DNA from: Lycorma delicatula
Taxonomy: Eukaryota; Arthropoda; Insecta; Hemiptera; Fulgoridae
Length of the DNA: 64,000 bases
NCBI RefSeq assembly: GCF_047948215.1
Contig: NC_134456.1
Coordinates: 79,350,515-79,414,514 of the forward strand
Reading direction: 5' to 3'
Shown here: one piece after another, positions 48,435 through 59,915 of the stretch
Layout: the number at the start of each line of letters is the position of its first letter
Position numbering within the stretch: position 1 is the stretch's first letter
The notes under the pieces: model-generated
Seen by the model: only the letters and a program-made list of their open reading frames with translations
Told to the model about the DNA's origin: nothing
Databases searched by the model: none
Made by a program: the position numbers and the translations under genes

Positions 48435-49824
48435 TTGTTCTTTAAAAATGATCCACCTCATTTCTGATGCGGAAGGCTGTATTTTCTTACTGTGAAGCCA
48501 AATCGCTTCTTTGGCAGTTTTATTTCTCGACCGCGGGTTTCTGTTGGTGTTGCTCTGCTTGCAGAGTCGATTCCTCATTGGACATAGGTGGATTTGGCGG
48601 TAGGTTTTTCAGTCCCAGACTTGTCTGGGTAGCGGTATTTTCTTGATGGTGTCGGCCTGGCAGAGTGTAGGTATCATAGCAGCTTACGCTGCTATATAAT
48701 CACTGACTAGCCTATGGGTTCTCGTGCTGTGTTGGCGCTTGCGGGGCCTTGTCCCGTAGGACTCTCGGGTGGCTAGGGCACCGCCCAGGCAGTTAACTGG
48801 CCAGAGGTAGGTGCTTTGGCACCGGCCTCGGTTAGATTAGTCTCAATGGAGGTTGTGCTCGGGGGGGTTCGCTCCCCGTGCACGATTACTAACTTTAGCA
48901 TGGCGATTTGTCTGATCGGAGTGCACACCTAATGGGGGTGATGGGTGAAATTGGTTGCGATCGACCAGGGTGTATTCCGAGAGGCCCTCCTAACCGGAGC
49001 TGTAGTGGTAGATTAGAGGTTATACTCAGCTCCCGACGGACCAAACTTTAGGACCTCTGGGACTTGGGTTATTGTTTATCTTGCGGCTGTACTCCGATCG
49101 CTTAAATACTTACGATCCGTTGCGGGCTTGATTTAGATTTATCGAAATCAATGGGGTTGTGCCCGGGGAGTTCGCTCCCCGGGCGCGATCAAAACTTTAG
49201 CATGGCGATTTGTTGAATTGGAGTGCACACTTAAGGGTGATGGGTGATGCTGGTTTCGGTCGACCTGGTTGTATTCCGAGAGGCCCTCCTAACCAGAGCT
49301 GTAGTGGGAGATTAGAGGTTATACTCAGCTCCCGACGGACCAAACTTAGGACCTCTGGGACTAGGTTTATTGTTGCGGCTGTGCTCCAATCGCTTAAATT
49401 CTTACGATCTGTTGCGGTGACTGAATTGCTGAAAGATATGCTGTCGTGGCATACTTGATGCATCTATGCGCTAGGGGCGTAGTATATTTTAGGCCGATTA
49501 TGGTAGGCGCGGGGTCTTCTTCTCCGCGGGTTAGGCTTTTGCTTAGTTCCTGAGGGCAACGTGGTAGCGTTAGGTGTCAGCTGTCTTCTTCGGAAGGCAG
49601 AACTCAATACTATCTCTCGTGACGAATTACCTATGTAGATGTCCCTCGGGGCATCTGCATCGGTGGCATCTCCCCGTGGCCGAGCTGTACACTGTGGAAT
49701 GTGTTACAGTTTGAGGGCAAGAAGATGTCCTCCGTTAAAGCCATTACTGGCATGGAACGAGGGGGGGGTGTAGCGACCTGACACGCTACGAGGCGGGATC
49801 TTCTCCCCTCGGGGGGGCATTAAG
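48435..49824. mobile_element. GC-rich structured insertion with 13-bp target duplication
   Basis: A 1390-bp GC-rich insertion in AT-rich surroundings. agtccccctgact occurs at both borders (48422-48434 and 49825-49837), as for target-primed retrotransposition. There is no convincing protein frame. It has a ~300-bp internal tandem duplication and many hairpins: tagcagc/gctgcta at 48677-48694, a UUCG-loop stem at 48855-48883, a perfect 10-bp stem with UUCG loop at 49161-49184, ctgtcttc-UUCG-gaaggcag at 49581-49600, and gtagcg/cgctac at 49769-49788. No poly(A) is visible at either end, so orientation is open. It may be the untranslated part of a non-LTR element or a retrotransposed structured RNA. 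Confidence 0.75.
48835..49425. repeat. Two-copy tandem duplication inside the GC-rich insertion
   Basis: Unit 1 (about 48835-49130) and unit 2 (about 49148-49425) share gtgtattccgagaggccctc, ttagaggttatactcagctc, ccgacggaccaaact and a hairpin with a TTCG loop at the same place. They differ at scattered bases and small indels. Confidence 0.92.
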
Positions 49825-49875
49825 AGTCCCCCTGACTGCGAGCTCCGTCGTGTTAGATTTGGATATCTTTCAAAT

Positions 49876-50420
49876 TCATCCTGATTAATTTCTTTTTAAT
49901 TTTGTCTGCTTTTCTTTCTGTTTCTTCACAATTAATTTTTATATTTTTCAATTTAACTAAATATTTTTGCAACAAAATAACCGTTTGTTTTTTGTTCATT
50001 CTATCACAGTAAATTTTGATAATGTTCTTTACGCTGAATTTTTATTCTTCTTCCGCTTAAAATTTGGTAAATTTGATCTCTATTTTTCCCCCTAATAAAT
50101 TAATTTTTTTTTAAATTAATTTGTCGAGTTAATTTTTATTAACCGTTACTGTACAATTATAATAAAAAAGCCTCAAGGCCCGATGACATTTTCGACGGTA
50201 TATATTTTTTTATTTAACACTTAATACTGCTTTTTTCCTGCTTCCCGGAGCTGGATACGCTATAAGCAACAGTTTCGTGAATACTGTTTTTATTGTCATA
50301 TACTAAATACACAACACATGCAGTTGCTCTATACAGTTGAAAAAAAAAATAGATGTTTGGTGTATATAATCCTAAATTCCGAAAAAATAAAGTTCATAGA
50401 AAATAATTTTAAGCTTTTTT
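49876..50420. other. AT-rich non-coding sequence
   Basis: No gene recognised. Confidence 0.5.
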
Positions 50421-50428
50421 CGCTAACC

Positions 50429-52836
50429 CAGCGTTTTTCAACCTTGGGATCGCGAAATTAAATAATGAAATCATTTTATGAGAAAAAAATCATTTATTAT
50501 AAACATTTTACTTACATTTATAAGTGCCCATATAAAGAAAATAAATTGAGATGTTTGCGTATGTTTTTCAATAAAAATTTTCTCCGTACATGGATCTGTT
50601 AGAAAAACACAAAGCTAGTTGTTTTCAAGAGTTAAAAGACGATTCCTATATTTAGACTTTAGCTCAATCATAGAGGAAAAATCCTTTTAAGAAAAGTAAG
50701 GCGTGGCGAAAGGGATTAATATTTTCTTCTGTAACTAAATATCCTTAATCACTTCGACGAATAAACTAAAACGTACCTAAATATCCAGATGTGAATTGTA
50801 GTTGTAATGTTTTAATGACAGAAAGTTTGATGAGCCGGTCGTGAATCTCAACCGGTAACTTAGCAGCTGCAACAACGTTTTCATTAAATGGATTCAGTAC
50901 CTTTCTTTTCGAGAAATACTAAGCCGACTAAATTTTTAGCTCACGCAAATGCATTTTCACGCTATCCAAACTGTGGTGAATAATAGTGCCTTCTTCACGC
51001 AAATTTTTCTGATAATCGGAAACGGGTGGAAATATATCAAAATGTTTGCTTTAAAGGCGAATAATCCAGATATCGAGCTTCTTAATGAAAGCGTGATTTT
51101 TGTCTGTCATTAATGAAATGTTTGTATCACGTACTTGTAAATTCACATTCAACTCGTTTAAATGCGAAAATACGTACATCGCTTCAGCTAAGTAAGTCAA
51201 CATCTACATATTAATTTATTAACTCGCGTATCATTTTCATTAACGCATTATAACTCATTATTCTTTAAAACATTGAGAATGGCGTTTGTTCATTGTGGAA
51301 AAATATTATTAATTCAGCTCGCAATTCCAATAACCGGGTTAAGATTTTCCCTGCGTTAACCATCTTACTTCGTTTGGAAAAGAAGAGATTTTTTTATTTT
51401 GCCCGTTTTATCGGATAGTTTAGCAAACATCCTATTCTGTAACGGTTGACTTCGAATAAAATTAATCATTTTTACAGCTTTACAAAAAATTTGTTTGAAA
51501 TTATCCGGCATATTTTTTTGTCGCAAGAGCCTGTCGTTCATTCCGCCCTTGGTATAAGACGATCTTTTAATTTTTTTCAGAAATCCACTGTTCCTTCATG
51601 TTATCACCTTTCCACCATCATTACTTACTTCAATACGTTTTATTCAGTTTACCTCATAGTTTTTTGTAGGTCCATAAAAAGATAAAAAATACATTGTCCT
51701 GTTGCACGACCAGGCATTGATTTGTAAAACAAGATATTCTTTTTGATCGATCTGTCCCTAGCGCATTCATGTATCTCAAAACATAACAACCGAGAAATGT
51801 TTGCCACATCTGTTGATTCATCAAATTGAATACTAAAAAATTCTCTTGAACTCGCTTACTGAAGTTTTTGATCGCGAACATCGGTAGCCAAGTCATTGAT
51901 CCGCCCCTGATAGTATCGTTCGAAAGCGGAATTTTTCTCAATTTTTTTGCTTTTTCCACGCCTATTATATTAAAACACTGACCGTATCAATTACAACAGA
52001 CAACATGAAGTTTTCTGCGATTTTTTGGGGTTTGGACATTTTAGCTACTCTTAATGCTACGAAATAAGATGGTTCAAGTGTACTTTTATCATTATGGCTT
52101 GATTTACAAATAGAAGCTTTTTGATTTCTCAAAGTATGTAATTTTCTTTCGAAAAATTCCAAGGGTTTGCTTTTGTGATCCGTATGTTTATTTTTGAAAT
52201 TGCTACATAATTTTGATGGCTTCATGCTTTCATCCGAGAGGACTTGAAAACAAGCAGTGCACTGTGGCTTTCAATCCGATGAGGTAAAACCATAATTTAA
52301 ATAACTCTTATTGTACAATTTTGTCTTTTTACCAAATCGATTCGCCGGATGCAGATGGCTCACTTCGTTTTTATCCATTTTTAATCTAATTGAAAAAAAG
52401 CAGTTACACCGTTTCACCGCATACCATAAAACTGAAACCTCAATTATTATTATTTTCAATGAAACTACGCTTTCGAAAACTTAAATAAAGGCACCAGATG
52501 CACGCTTCGCATTCCAAAATAAACCGACATTCTGCAATCCCTTACGCGTTTTTTATACTGCTGAGAGCACTACGTTGAAACGTATGTATCATATGCATAT
52601 TCGAACATGATGCTCCCACAGCTAATATTATGCAAGGAGACTAAAATACAAGGAGCACATACACATCAAGTTGGAACCTCTAAATTTTTCATGTTTGTAC
52701 ACTTCATGCATGCATGTTCATACCCATCGCTATCAATGCAACTAAAATAGTTTTAACTCGGTTTCATTGGATTGGGGTTGGAGTGCCGCAAAATATTCTT
52801 TACATATATGTATATATATATATTAAGAATCACTAG
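50429..52836 (-). mobile_element. hAT transposon relic (ZBED5/SCAND3-like transposase)
   Basis: The minus strand from 52382 encodes a decayed hAT transposase. It begins MDKNEVSHLHPANRFGKKTK and GFTSSD, then a stop, then a BED-type zinc finger (CTACFQVLSDESMKPSKL, NKHTDH) whose first His is lost, then EFFERKLHTLRNQKA and SYFVALRVAKMSKPQKIAEN. Frameshifted blocks follow: KAKKLRKIPLSNDTIRGGS, FCKAVKMINFIRSQPLQNRM (51500-51440) and an Arg-Trp-type region. The C-terminal dimerisation part reads PFATPYFS and SMIELKSKYRNRLLTLEN near 50640-50730. The left end cagcgtttttcaacctt looks like a hAT terminus; the right end aagaatcactag is a weaker match. Flanks cgctaacc (50421-50428) and gcctaacc share 6 of 8 positions, compatible with an eroded 8-bp duplication. 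Confidence 0.85.
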
Positions 52837-53503
52837 CCTAACCCAATATTAAAAATATCGTCACGACATAAACAATCTGTTTTTAAACAAGTCTGTAAAA
52901 ACAGGTAAATTCGTTTGGCAGTGCTACACGGCGCGAAACAGAAAACTTTGCAAAATTGGGATGTGTATTGTATTCTACGCTATTGCGAATCGACTATATC
53001 ATTTCTAGTGCCAATCTTAGGAATATTTTCGCTTAAGACAAAGATATTTTATTGCGCACTCCTCTTCACCATTTTACCAGAGATTATTTTTATATATAAC
53101 GATTAAAAAGAATAACGATTAAACAATTTTTGTTTATTTATTATTATATTATAATATAATAATTGATTTTTTAAAGTTATCTGTCATCAGCCGACCATTG
53201 GTTAGATGGCGATTCACATGGAAACAAACCTTAAATGTCTGAACCGGCTCGGTCTGAACATTTTGTCGTCATTGGAGTACAACGCGTGACTCTCTCTCAA
53301 AATCATCATAGCGGATTTTTATCTTGGAAAACTACGTCAAAGTTGCTATATTGAACAATCAAAAGAGTATGTTTCATGTTTTGGCGAATTTAGAACTGCT
53401 GAAAATTGATGTATAATGAAAGATAAATTGAGTCGTCTAAACTCAGATAGGCGGGTTGTTCATAGCTTGACGCATGGAACACGACCGTGTTCCAGTGGCA
53501 GTG

Positions 53504-53508
<5 letters not shown>

Positions 53509-53544
<36 letters not shown>
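53509..53544. repeat. (TA)n microsatellite
   Basis: Longest pure TA dinucleotide tract in the window. Confidence 0.95.
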
Positions 53545-53548
<4 letters not shown>

Positions 53549-54534
53549 GCCGGATTTTCTTGCGGAAGTTCAAGAAAATTAGTGGAAAAGCTCCAAATTT
53601 AATACCTTATTTCTTTTTCGTTTCTCTGTATGTTTTTCTTCATTAAAATTCATTAAAAAAAATATATTACATTTCAGCGAGCCAGTTCACCTCGGTAACA
53701 ATCTCTTACGTTGTTTTTCTGCATTGATGTTTTTATTTTTATCAAGACGCTAGTTTCTTGTACTAGATTTTTTTTTATACAAGCAATGCTTTTGTCGGCC
53801 TATCCGTGTTTTAGATAAAAATAAATCTAAAAAACGTAAAACCACTTTACAATTTAATAAATCATTGTGTTACATTTGTTCTTTAATCTTCAACTTTTTG
53901 AAAGCCATTGCCAAATTAAGATACTGTAAATTGTCGATTTTAATTTGGCACCGACGTCTAAAAGTTGAAATCTAGAGGGGAATTGAATTAATTTTTTATC
54001 TATAGTGCACTTATATAATTTTTAAATCCGTTTTTATTTTTGTGGGAGGAAAGTCGAGTAAAAATCAAATAATATAATAAATATTTTCTTGCAAATTTTT
54101 AATTTTAAAAAAGTTATGTACTCGTGTATATAGAATATATATTTATATTTTATTGTATTATAGATAAAATCTACTAAAAACGTCGAGATTTTGTAAAAAT
54201 ATCGCTTCCTTGTTTTTGATTTTTTTTTTCTCTGAATAATAGTTAACTTATATAATTAATTTCTACCAGAATTTATAACATAACATTTAAGTTTTATATA
54301 TTTATAAAACTAGTATATTTATAAAAAAAATCATACGTAGATGTAAATTACAAAAAGAATATGTGTGCTGTTTTAAAAATTTACCCATTTTAATGGATTA
54401 AAAAGTATCACATTGATATTACGGGTCAGGAGTCTTTATTTGTTTAAAACCCTTACGCCGTTTGTATTTTTAAGTATATAAAAATATATTTTATGTAATA
54501 GTTATGTAATAATTTTATAAAAAAATGTATTAAG

Positions 54535-54536
<2 letters not shown>

Positions 54537-54568
<32 letters not shown>
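54537..54568. repeat. (TA)n microsatellite
   Basis: Pure TA dinucleotide tract. Confidence 0.95.
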
Positions 54569-54572
<4 letters not shown>

Positions 54573-54728
54573 TAGTGTATGTATATATTAAAATGATTGC
54601 CAGTGTATTGGCGCATAGTTTGTTTTACTTTTCCCTATTTTATTAATTAAATAAAGGTACATTTTTAGTTTTGTAATATTTATGTTAAAAGTTAGTAAAA
54701 AAAAAAAATTAATTTATGTAAAATTTTA

Positions 54729-55075
54729 GCCTACCGGGTTGGTCTAGTGGACTGGTTAACTGGTCATCGTAAATCAGTTGTTTAACAGTTGATTTTTGAA
54801 GTCGAAGGTTCCAAGGTTCAAATCTAATAAAATTAGTTGCTTTTATACGGATTTGAGCCATAGACAGAAGATAGCGTGAACATTGATAGTTGGGATTCAG
54901 TTAATCACACGTCTCCGGATTGGTCAACCTGAGTACAACACCTCAATAAGACTACACCTCATTTACATATCATACAAATCATCCTCATCTCATTGGGCCT
55001 TGGGAAGAGTTTGCTTATTGTTTACTATTTGAACAGATTGCAGCGTACACTTAAGGAAAATTAATAAATAAAATA
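54729..55075 (+). repeat. tRNA-derived SINE, long body
   Basis: Head with A box (ttggtctagtggactggtta) and B box (aaggttcaaatc at about 54813-54824), followed by a ~230-bp non-tRNA body (gatagcgtgaacattgatag; ctcatctcattgggccttgg) and an AT-rich end near 55075. The expanded spacing between boxes argues against a true tRNA gene. Confidence 0.75.
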
Positions 55076-55642
55076 TAAAAGTTTCTAAAGATTAACTAAC
55101 TGAAAATAAAGGGGTCTATTTACGTTATTCTGGTTTTCTATTTTTAATCTGGACGTGATATAACGTAAGAACGGGTAGGTTGAGGTCCTTATAAAATTTG
55201 AAAAGTCGAGGGGAAGAGGCTAAAACCATAATTTTAAGACTTAACGTAATTTGACGATAGCCGTAGTCTGTTTTAAAACAAAATTATTTTCCGTATCAAG
55301 GATATAGGGCTAATTTTCCGGGGCACCATTTAGCTCTTCCAGAACGCATTTTACTCGCTCAAAAATTTGTGAAGGAAAAAAGATTTTTTGATTGACATTT
55401 TTCGTATTAATCCAAATTTGAATGTATTTATGAGAATAGAATTTGTTTAATTCACAATAACAAACAGAAATGAAAGTTTAAAAGAAAAAGAAAAAAATTA
55501 TAAATGTCCGATCACAGCTAGCTTTTTAAAATGTGTATTTTATATACGCCTTTTAAAAGCTAAACAGACTAATTTTCTTAGCTTTTTTTTTACAAATTTT
55601 AATGCGATTAACTTTTTCTTCCCAAGATTTAAGATATGATAA
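55076..55642. other. AT-rich non-coding sequence
   Basis: No gene recognised. Confidence 0.5.
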
Positions 55643-55644
55643 TA

Positions 55645-56990
55645 CAGAGCATTCGGAAAGTTGTTGTTCACTGAAATTATGGAAGTATAATGATGAAACA
55701 TTTCTTCATTATTACTTTGTATTTTTATTTCATTTTTTTTAAGAAACTAATATTACAATAACTGGATTAATTTACAAAAGATGTTAAAATGACCTCCTCC
55801 ATTCAACACTGGTCACGTTTTTCTTTGTTTTCAAACACTTAAACCGGCTGATCTACAGGAATGTCTCGTATGTATGCCGTTATTGCGGTTTTAGTTCGTC
55901 CATCGTGCGCAATCTGTTGCGATACACTGCTTATTTCGCTGCCCCCTATCCCCCTATAGAAAATAATCTGAGGGAGTCAGGCCATGCGATCGTACAGAGG
56001 CCACAAACCCCTCCAAATGGCTCGGTCACCGAATACATTTCGTAAAAATGTCATTGACCTGTTAGCTGTGTGCGCTGTGGTGTTGTCTTAGAACCGACCG
56101 TGATTGATTTACACTACTGTTGACTAACTAAAAGTTTGTTAAAACGACACAATAACGATCACTATTAACTCTATTTTCAAAATAAGATTAGACCCACAAC
56201 GCGCATTCTACTCACACCGACCCGGACTCCAATTTTCGTTTCGTGTAAAGATTATTCATAGGGTTTAGTTGCGACCACAGTTGTGTATTTTGTGAATTAA
56301 TAAACCCTCCCAAATGAAACCTGTACAAAACTTGTCATCTGTACAGAACGTAATGTCGAGTATACCTACAGAACTTTGATCGATAAAACGTTTAAACTGT
56401 TGACAATAATTTAGTGTTTTCACGTGATCTGTAGGTTTCAGTTCTTGAATACGTATTAATTTGTAGGGAAAAGTTTCAGTTCTTTTCTTACAGCTTTATA
56501 TGCGGTAGCAAGTCCCGATATCTTACTGCTGCGTTAACGTACGCATTGACTTTGATGGACTTTCGACCATAGCATCAGAAATATAAAGCAGCTTCTGTTC
56601 GTTTAGTTTAGGTGATCTTCTACGTCAACAGAGCCTGTTGCCCGAAAGTTTTCGATTAGAGTTCGAACTGCATCGCGGTGAGGAACAGGAACGATTGGGA
56701 AATTTTCAGAGAACTTATGTTTCACTAAATCAGTATGCTTGTTACCTTCACGAAAGACGTGTTCAAGGAGAAAAGTGTGTTCCTTTACCGAAAGAACCAT
56801 TACGTTTCACGCAGCTATTGATTCCGATAAACGAAACAAAGCACGTTCAATCACAACTCAACGACTGACTTCTTAGTGTATTACTGAGCAACTCCCAACA
56901 AACCCACAGGGCAACCAGCAGAACGCCGAAAGAACTGTATGCACCACGTAATTCTAAATCATATTGCACAGCGACTTTCCGAACGCAATG
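55645..56990 (-). mobile_element. DD41D element, full length, inactivated
   Basis: A 1346-bp element with inverted ends containing gttcggaaagt / attcggaaagt and TA at 55643-55644 and 56991-56992. The minus strand carries the DUF4817-type HTH start (MVLSVKEHTFLLEHVFREG, FPIVPVPHRDAVRTLIENFR) and the second HTH (LLYISDAMVESPSKSMRTL). The linker reads IRIQELKPTDHVKTLNYCQ, followed by degraded first catalytic region (ITFCTDDKF). Then DNTTAHTANRSMTFLRNVFG keeps the second Asp, then RAIWRGLWPLY, a frameshift, and SHGLTPSDYFL with the third Asp. Several frameshifts and stops. The two HTH domains and the spacing place it with the DD41D branch, like the copies at 0.3 and 21.2 kb. Confidence 0.88.
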
Positions 56991-56992
56991 TA

Positions 56993-57424
56993 TCATAAAA
57001 CGTAATTGAATTTAAAATATAACTTAAACTGAATCAGCTACTATTGATTACGATATATAAAGCTAATTGTAGCCTAAAATAAATACTCCTAATTAAATTT
57101 AAAATGGTTTTCCTACTGCGGCAAATTATAACAAAAATGTTTGACAATTTTATTAAGATAATTGCTTATAAATGATTACTTTCACAGAATTCAGTCATAT
57201 TTCTCAGTGCCGTTAATGCTTTCAGTTGAATCGCTGCTTTAATAAGTTTGTTTATAGGTTCCTAAATAGCTGAGACTGTTTATTTCTATAATTTCGAGTA
57301 ATATTAAATACAACTAAAGTAAAACAAATAAATATCTAAATTTTTAAAAAAATCAGTTGGTTTATGTATCGCCTTTTGCTTTTTTGTTTTATCAGATTTA
57401 ATTAATTAGCTTTTAGAAGGAAAG
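56993..57424. other. AT-rich non-coding sequence
   Basis: No gene recognised. Confidence 0.5.
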
Positions 57425-58255
57425 AAATATAAAAAAAATCTGCTCTGGACTTCACATGACTTCCTTTGCACGCTTATTAAATTAAAGTTTATAAATACAT
57501 AAAATTTTATTTTACTAATAACTTCTGATTTTCTTTCAATTTTTTTTTTTTGTTATTATTGAATAATTATTGTTGTAATTTTTTTTACAAGCAAGAGATT
57601 AATAATTATTAATAAATCAGTATATTTAAATTAAAAAAAAAGTTAAAAAAAAGAATGAAGTCAGATTCGAACCGATGTGCCTTCCCCCTTGTAAGATCCA
57701 AATATTTTATTAACTAAAATTTTATTTGGCTATAACTCTGCAACCAATGAATATTAGTACCACTCATGATATATCGTTGTAAGGCTCTCAATGAGGACTT
57801 ATTACTGCAGTTACCAGATAGATTGTTGACAGATTAGATAGTATGTTCTGAAAAAAACAGTTAAGTACGTATGTACGTACGTACAGACGTAAAGCCGAAA
57901 CTCGTCAAAATGGATTCAGGGATGGTCAAAGTGGATTATTTTCATTGGTTCCAGATTTATAGACACATGGCATTTTAATTAATGAAATATTTGAATCTTA
58001 GAAGGGGAAGGAACATCGGTTCAAATCAGACTTTATATCCTTTTTTTTATTTAAGTATGTTGATTTATTAACCTGTGATTTTAAAAAAAATGTACGATAA
58101 ATAATAATTGAATAATAACAATGAAAAAATATTAAGAAGTTATTAATGAAATAAAATTTTATGTACTTTTCATTCTTAAAAAAATGTGTATAATGTAATT
58201 TAATAGGTGTACAAGGACGTCATGTGGTTCCCACATCAGATTATTTTTTAATTGC
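57425..58255. repeat. Foldback element, near complete (family copy 4)
   Basis: Left arm starts aaatctgctctggacttcac and right arm ends ggttcccacatcagattatt; the arms (about 57425-57790 and 57940-58255) are diverged inverted copies. Inner landmarks are gaagtcagattcgaaccgat on the left and catcggttcaaatcagactt on the right. The centre holds acgtatgtacgtacgtacag and ggattcagggatggtcaaag. There is no protein frame. It explains the single arms seen at 36.3, 40.4 and 43.5 kb. Confidence 0.82.
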
Positions 58256-58984
58256 GTTCGTAGGTATATTAGCTTATATCGAATAAAATGTTAAACTGAG
58301 TATCTTTGAATAAATTAAAATAATATCAAGATATTTATCGATAAAATAAAGAAAATGTTCACATAAATGTAGGCCGTGAAACCTATGTTCTCGAGTTATG
58401 ATTAGCGAAAAATTACGTAATGATTTCTGCAGCAACGGTAAAATGAATCAGTACTTCAATTCTAGGATGATAACTGTTACGGAATAGGATTTGGTATGAT
58501 TTTATATACTTTATGACCTGAAAAAAGTCCCAGAACTATATTCCTTGTAGTATCCGAGAAAATTGTTGTAAAGACAAAAAATTAAATTAAAATACAATTT
58601 TTTTAGGTTAGGCGTAAATTTACTATCTTAAATTGGTAATGGACAAAAATAAATTTTTGTATCGTTTCTTAGGGAAAAGAGTAATTCAGTTCTGAAAAAA
58701 TAGTGAAGTCCACTGAAAACAGTTAAAGAAATACAGTTAAAGAACTTCTGTTTAAAACAAAACACGAATGAAAAATGTCCTAAACCAAATCAAAAATCTT
58801 TTTTATATTGGAAAAAATTATTTTAACTAAATCACTTTTTCTAGTTGCCCTCTAGTTCTCTTTAAATGTTTCATAATCTATTATACCAATAAAATTAAAT
58901 ATTAAATATATACTAACTATTTTAACATTCATGAAATACTCACCCGCGTAGTAATTTCTTTTCTTAAATGAATTAAATGATGAT
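58256..58984. other. AT-rich non-coding sequence
   Basis: No gene recognised. Confidence 0.5.
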
Positions 58985-59290
58985 TCTTTTAGAGTATTGT
59001 GGAACGGGTATAATTGTTACTCCCGTACGTTTACCACATACTTGATTGCGAAACATGAAAGCGATTTGACCATCTTCTGGTGCTTTAGGTGGTAGGTGCT
59101 TGTACCGCATTCAGTATTGCTTCTTCAGAGTTGACATTTCTCACAAAACGTTCATGACCAACATCGGATAGTTGTAGTTTAAGCATGCCTCTTTCTCGAA
59201 CTGGCCTCTCCAATGCCTCAAGTGTTATACAATCTGGATAATTTTCCCCGTATTCACCATAATTGGTATAGTAGCCGATCCATTTTTATT
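58985..59290 (-). pseudogene. Transposase N-terminal relic (tandem HTH type)
   Basis: The minus strand reads YTNYGEYGENYPDCITLEAL, then RPVRERGMLKLQLSDVGHER and FVRNVNSEEAILNAV, then frameshifts to a block containing RWSNRFHVSQSSMW. The order matches the DNA-binding region before the catalytic core in DUF4817-type Tc1/mariner transposases (paired HTH with a basic linker). No catalytic part remains. Confidence 0.6.
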
Positions 59291-59439
59291 TACTTTAGAG
59301 ATGACGGACATCTCTAAATATTAGAGATGTATATATTATTAGGTGACGGAGATGCTGTCCGTCACCTCTTCAAATGAAACAAATTTGTGTATCACCCGTA
59401 ATGAATGATTGACCGAACAGTTACAGCACAAACACCGGT

Positions 59440-59915
59440 CAAATGAATATTCAAATCGCTGATCTCTATACAACTGGATAGGGGACATGTATTGGAAATG
59501 GTAAAGTTTGAAGCATAAACTAGCGCCACTAAATGTGGTAGAACTAAATAAAATGAAACGGCGCATGCGCAGAGGTAAGTGTAAAAGTAGGGATGAAACC
59601 ACATTTTAAATCGATGCAGTAAAAGTTTCTGATTTTGTATTTTGAACACTGATCACTATATAAATTTTCTACAACTGTCCGTAAATTTCTGCTTGTGTTG
59701 CGAAAATCACCGTTTTTTTTGGTTATCTGACTTGAGTAAAATAAGCATCCCTACCGTCATGATTATAGTCGCGAAAGCGTAAAATGGTTTTATTTAGTTA
59801 CCAGCCGCTCATTCTGCGGCGCTGGAGTATGCTTCAAAATTGAACACTTAATTATATTTTACACCATAAGAATCCCCTATCCAGTTAAACAGAGATCAGT
59901 GATTCAAATGCTATA
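59440..59915. repeat. Inverted-arm (foldback) structure
   Basis: The left arm (gctgatctctatacaactgg, ataggggacat, gtttgaagcataaactagcg) is matched in inverse by the right arm (tatgcttcaaaattgaacac, gaatcccctatccagttaaa, cagagatcagtgattcaaat). Pairing covers about 59446-59535 and 59810-59912; the short match gtagggatg / catccctac extends it inward. It may be the end pair of the neighbouring transposase relic, or a separate MITE. Confidence 0.75.

Larger units (their letters stand above)
48285..49875. repeat. ~50-bp tandem repeat block, split by an insertion
   Basis: Three to four diverged units of about 45-55 bp, each with gagctccgtcgtgttaaatt-like and ttcgttcacac-like parts. Units lie at 48285-48434; the last continues at 49838-49875 (gcgagctccgtcgtgttaga). 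The interruption is the GC-rich element at 48435-49824. Confidence 0.8.
52845..54728. other. AT-rich sequence with two TA tracts
   Basis: No gene. TA microsatellites at 53509-53544 and 54537-54568. A stretch at 53565-53730 resembles 60507-60612. Confidence 0.5.

Noticed and set aside
48369..48578. 69-codon minus-strand frame at the insertion border
   Set aside because: Crosses the junction between the tandem repeat and the insertion, so it cannot be an ancestral gene.
49197..49463. Overlapping frames on both strands in the GC-rich insertion
   Set aside because: Arise from GC-rich composition; the paired tandem unit does not preserve the frame, so not a gene.
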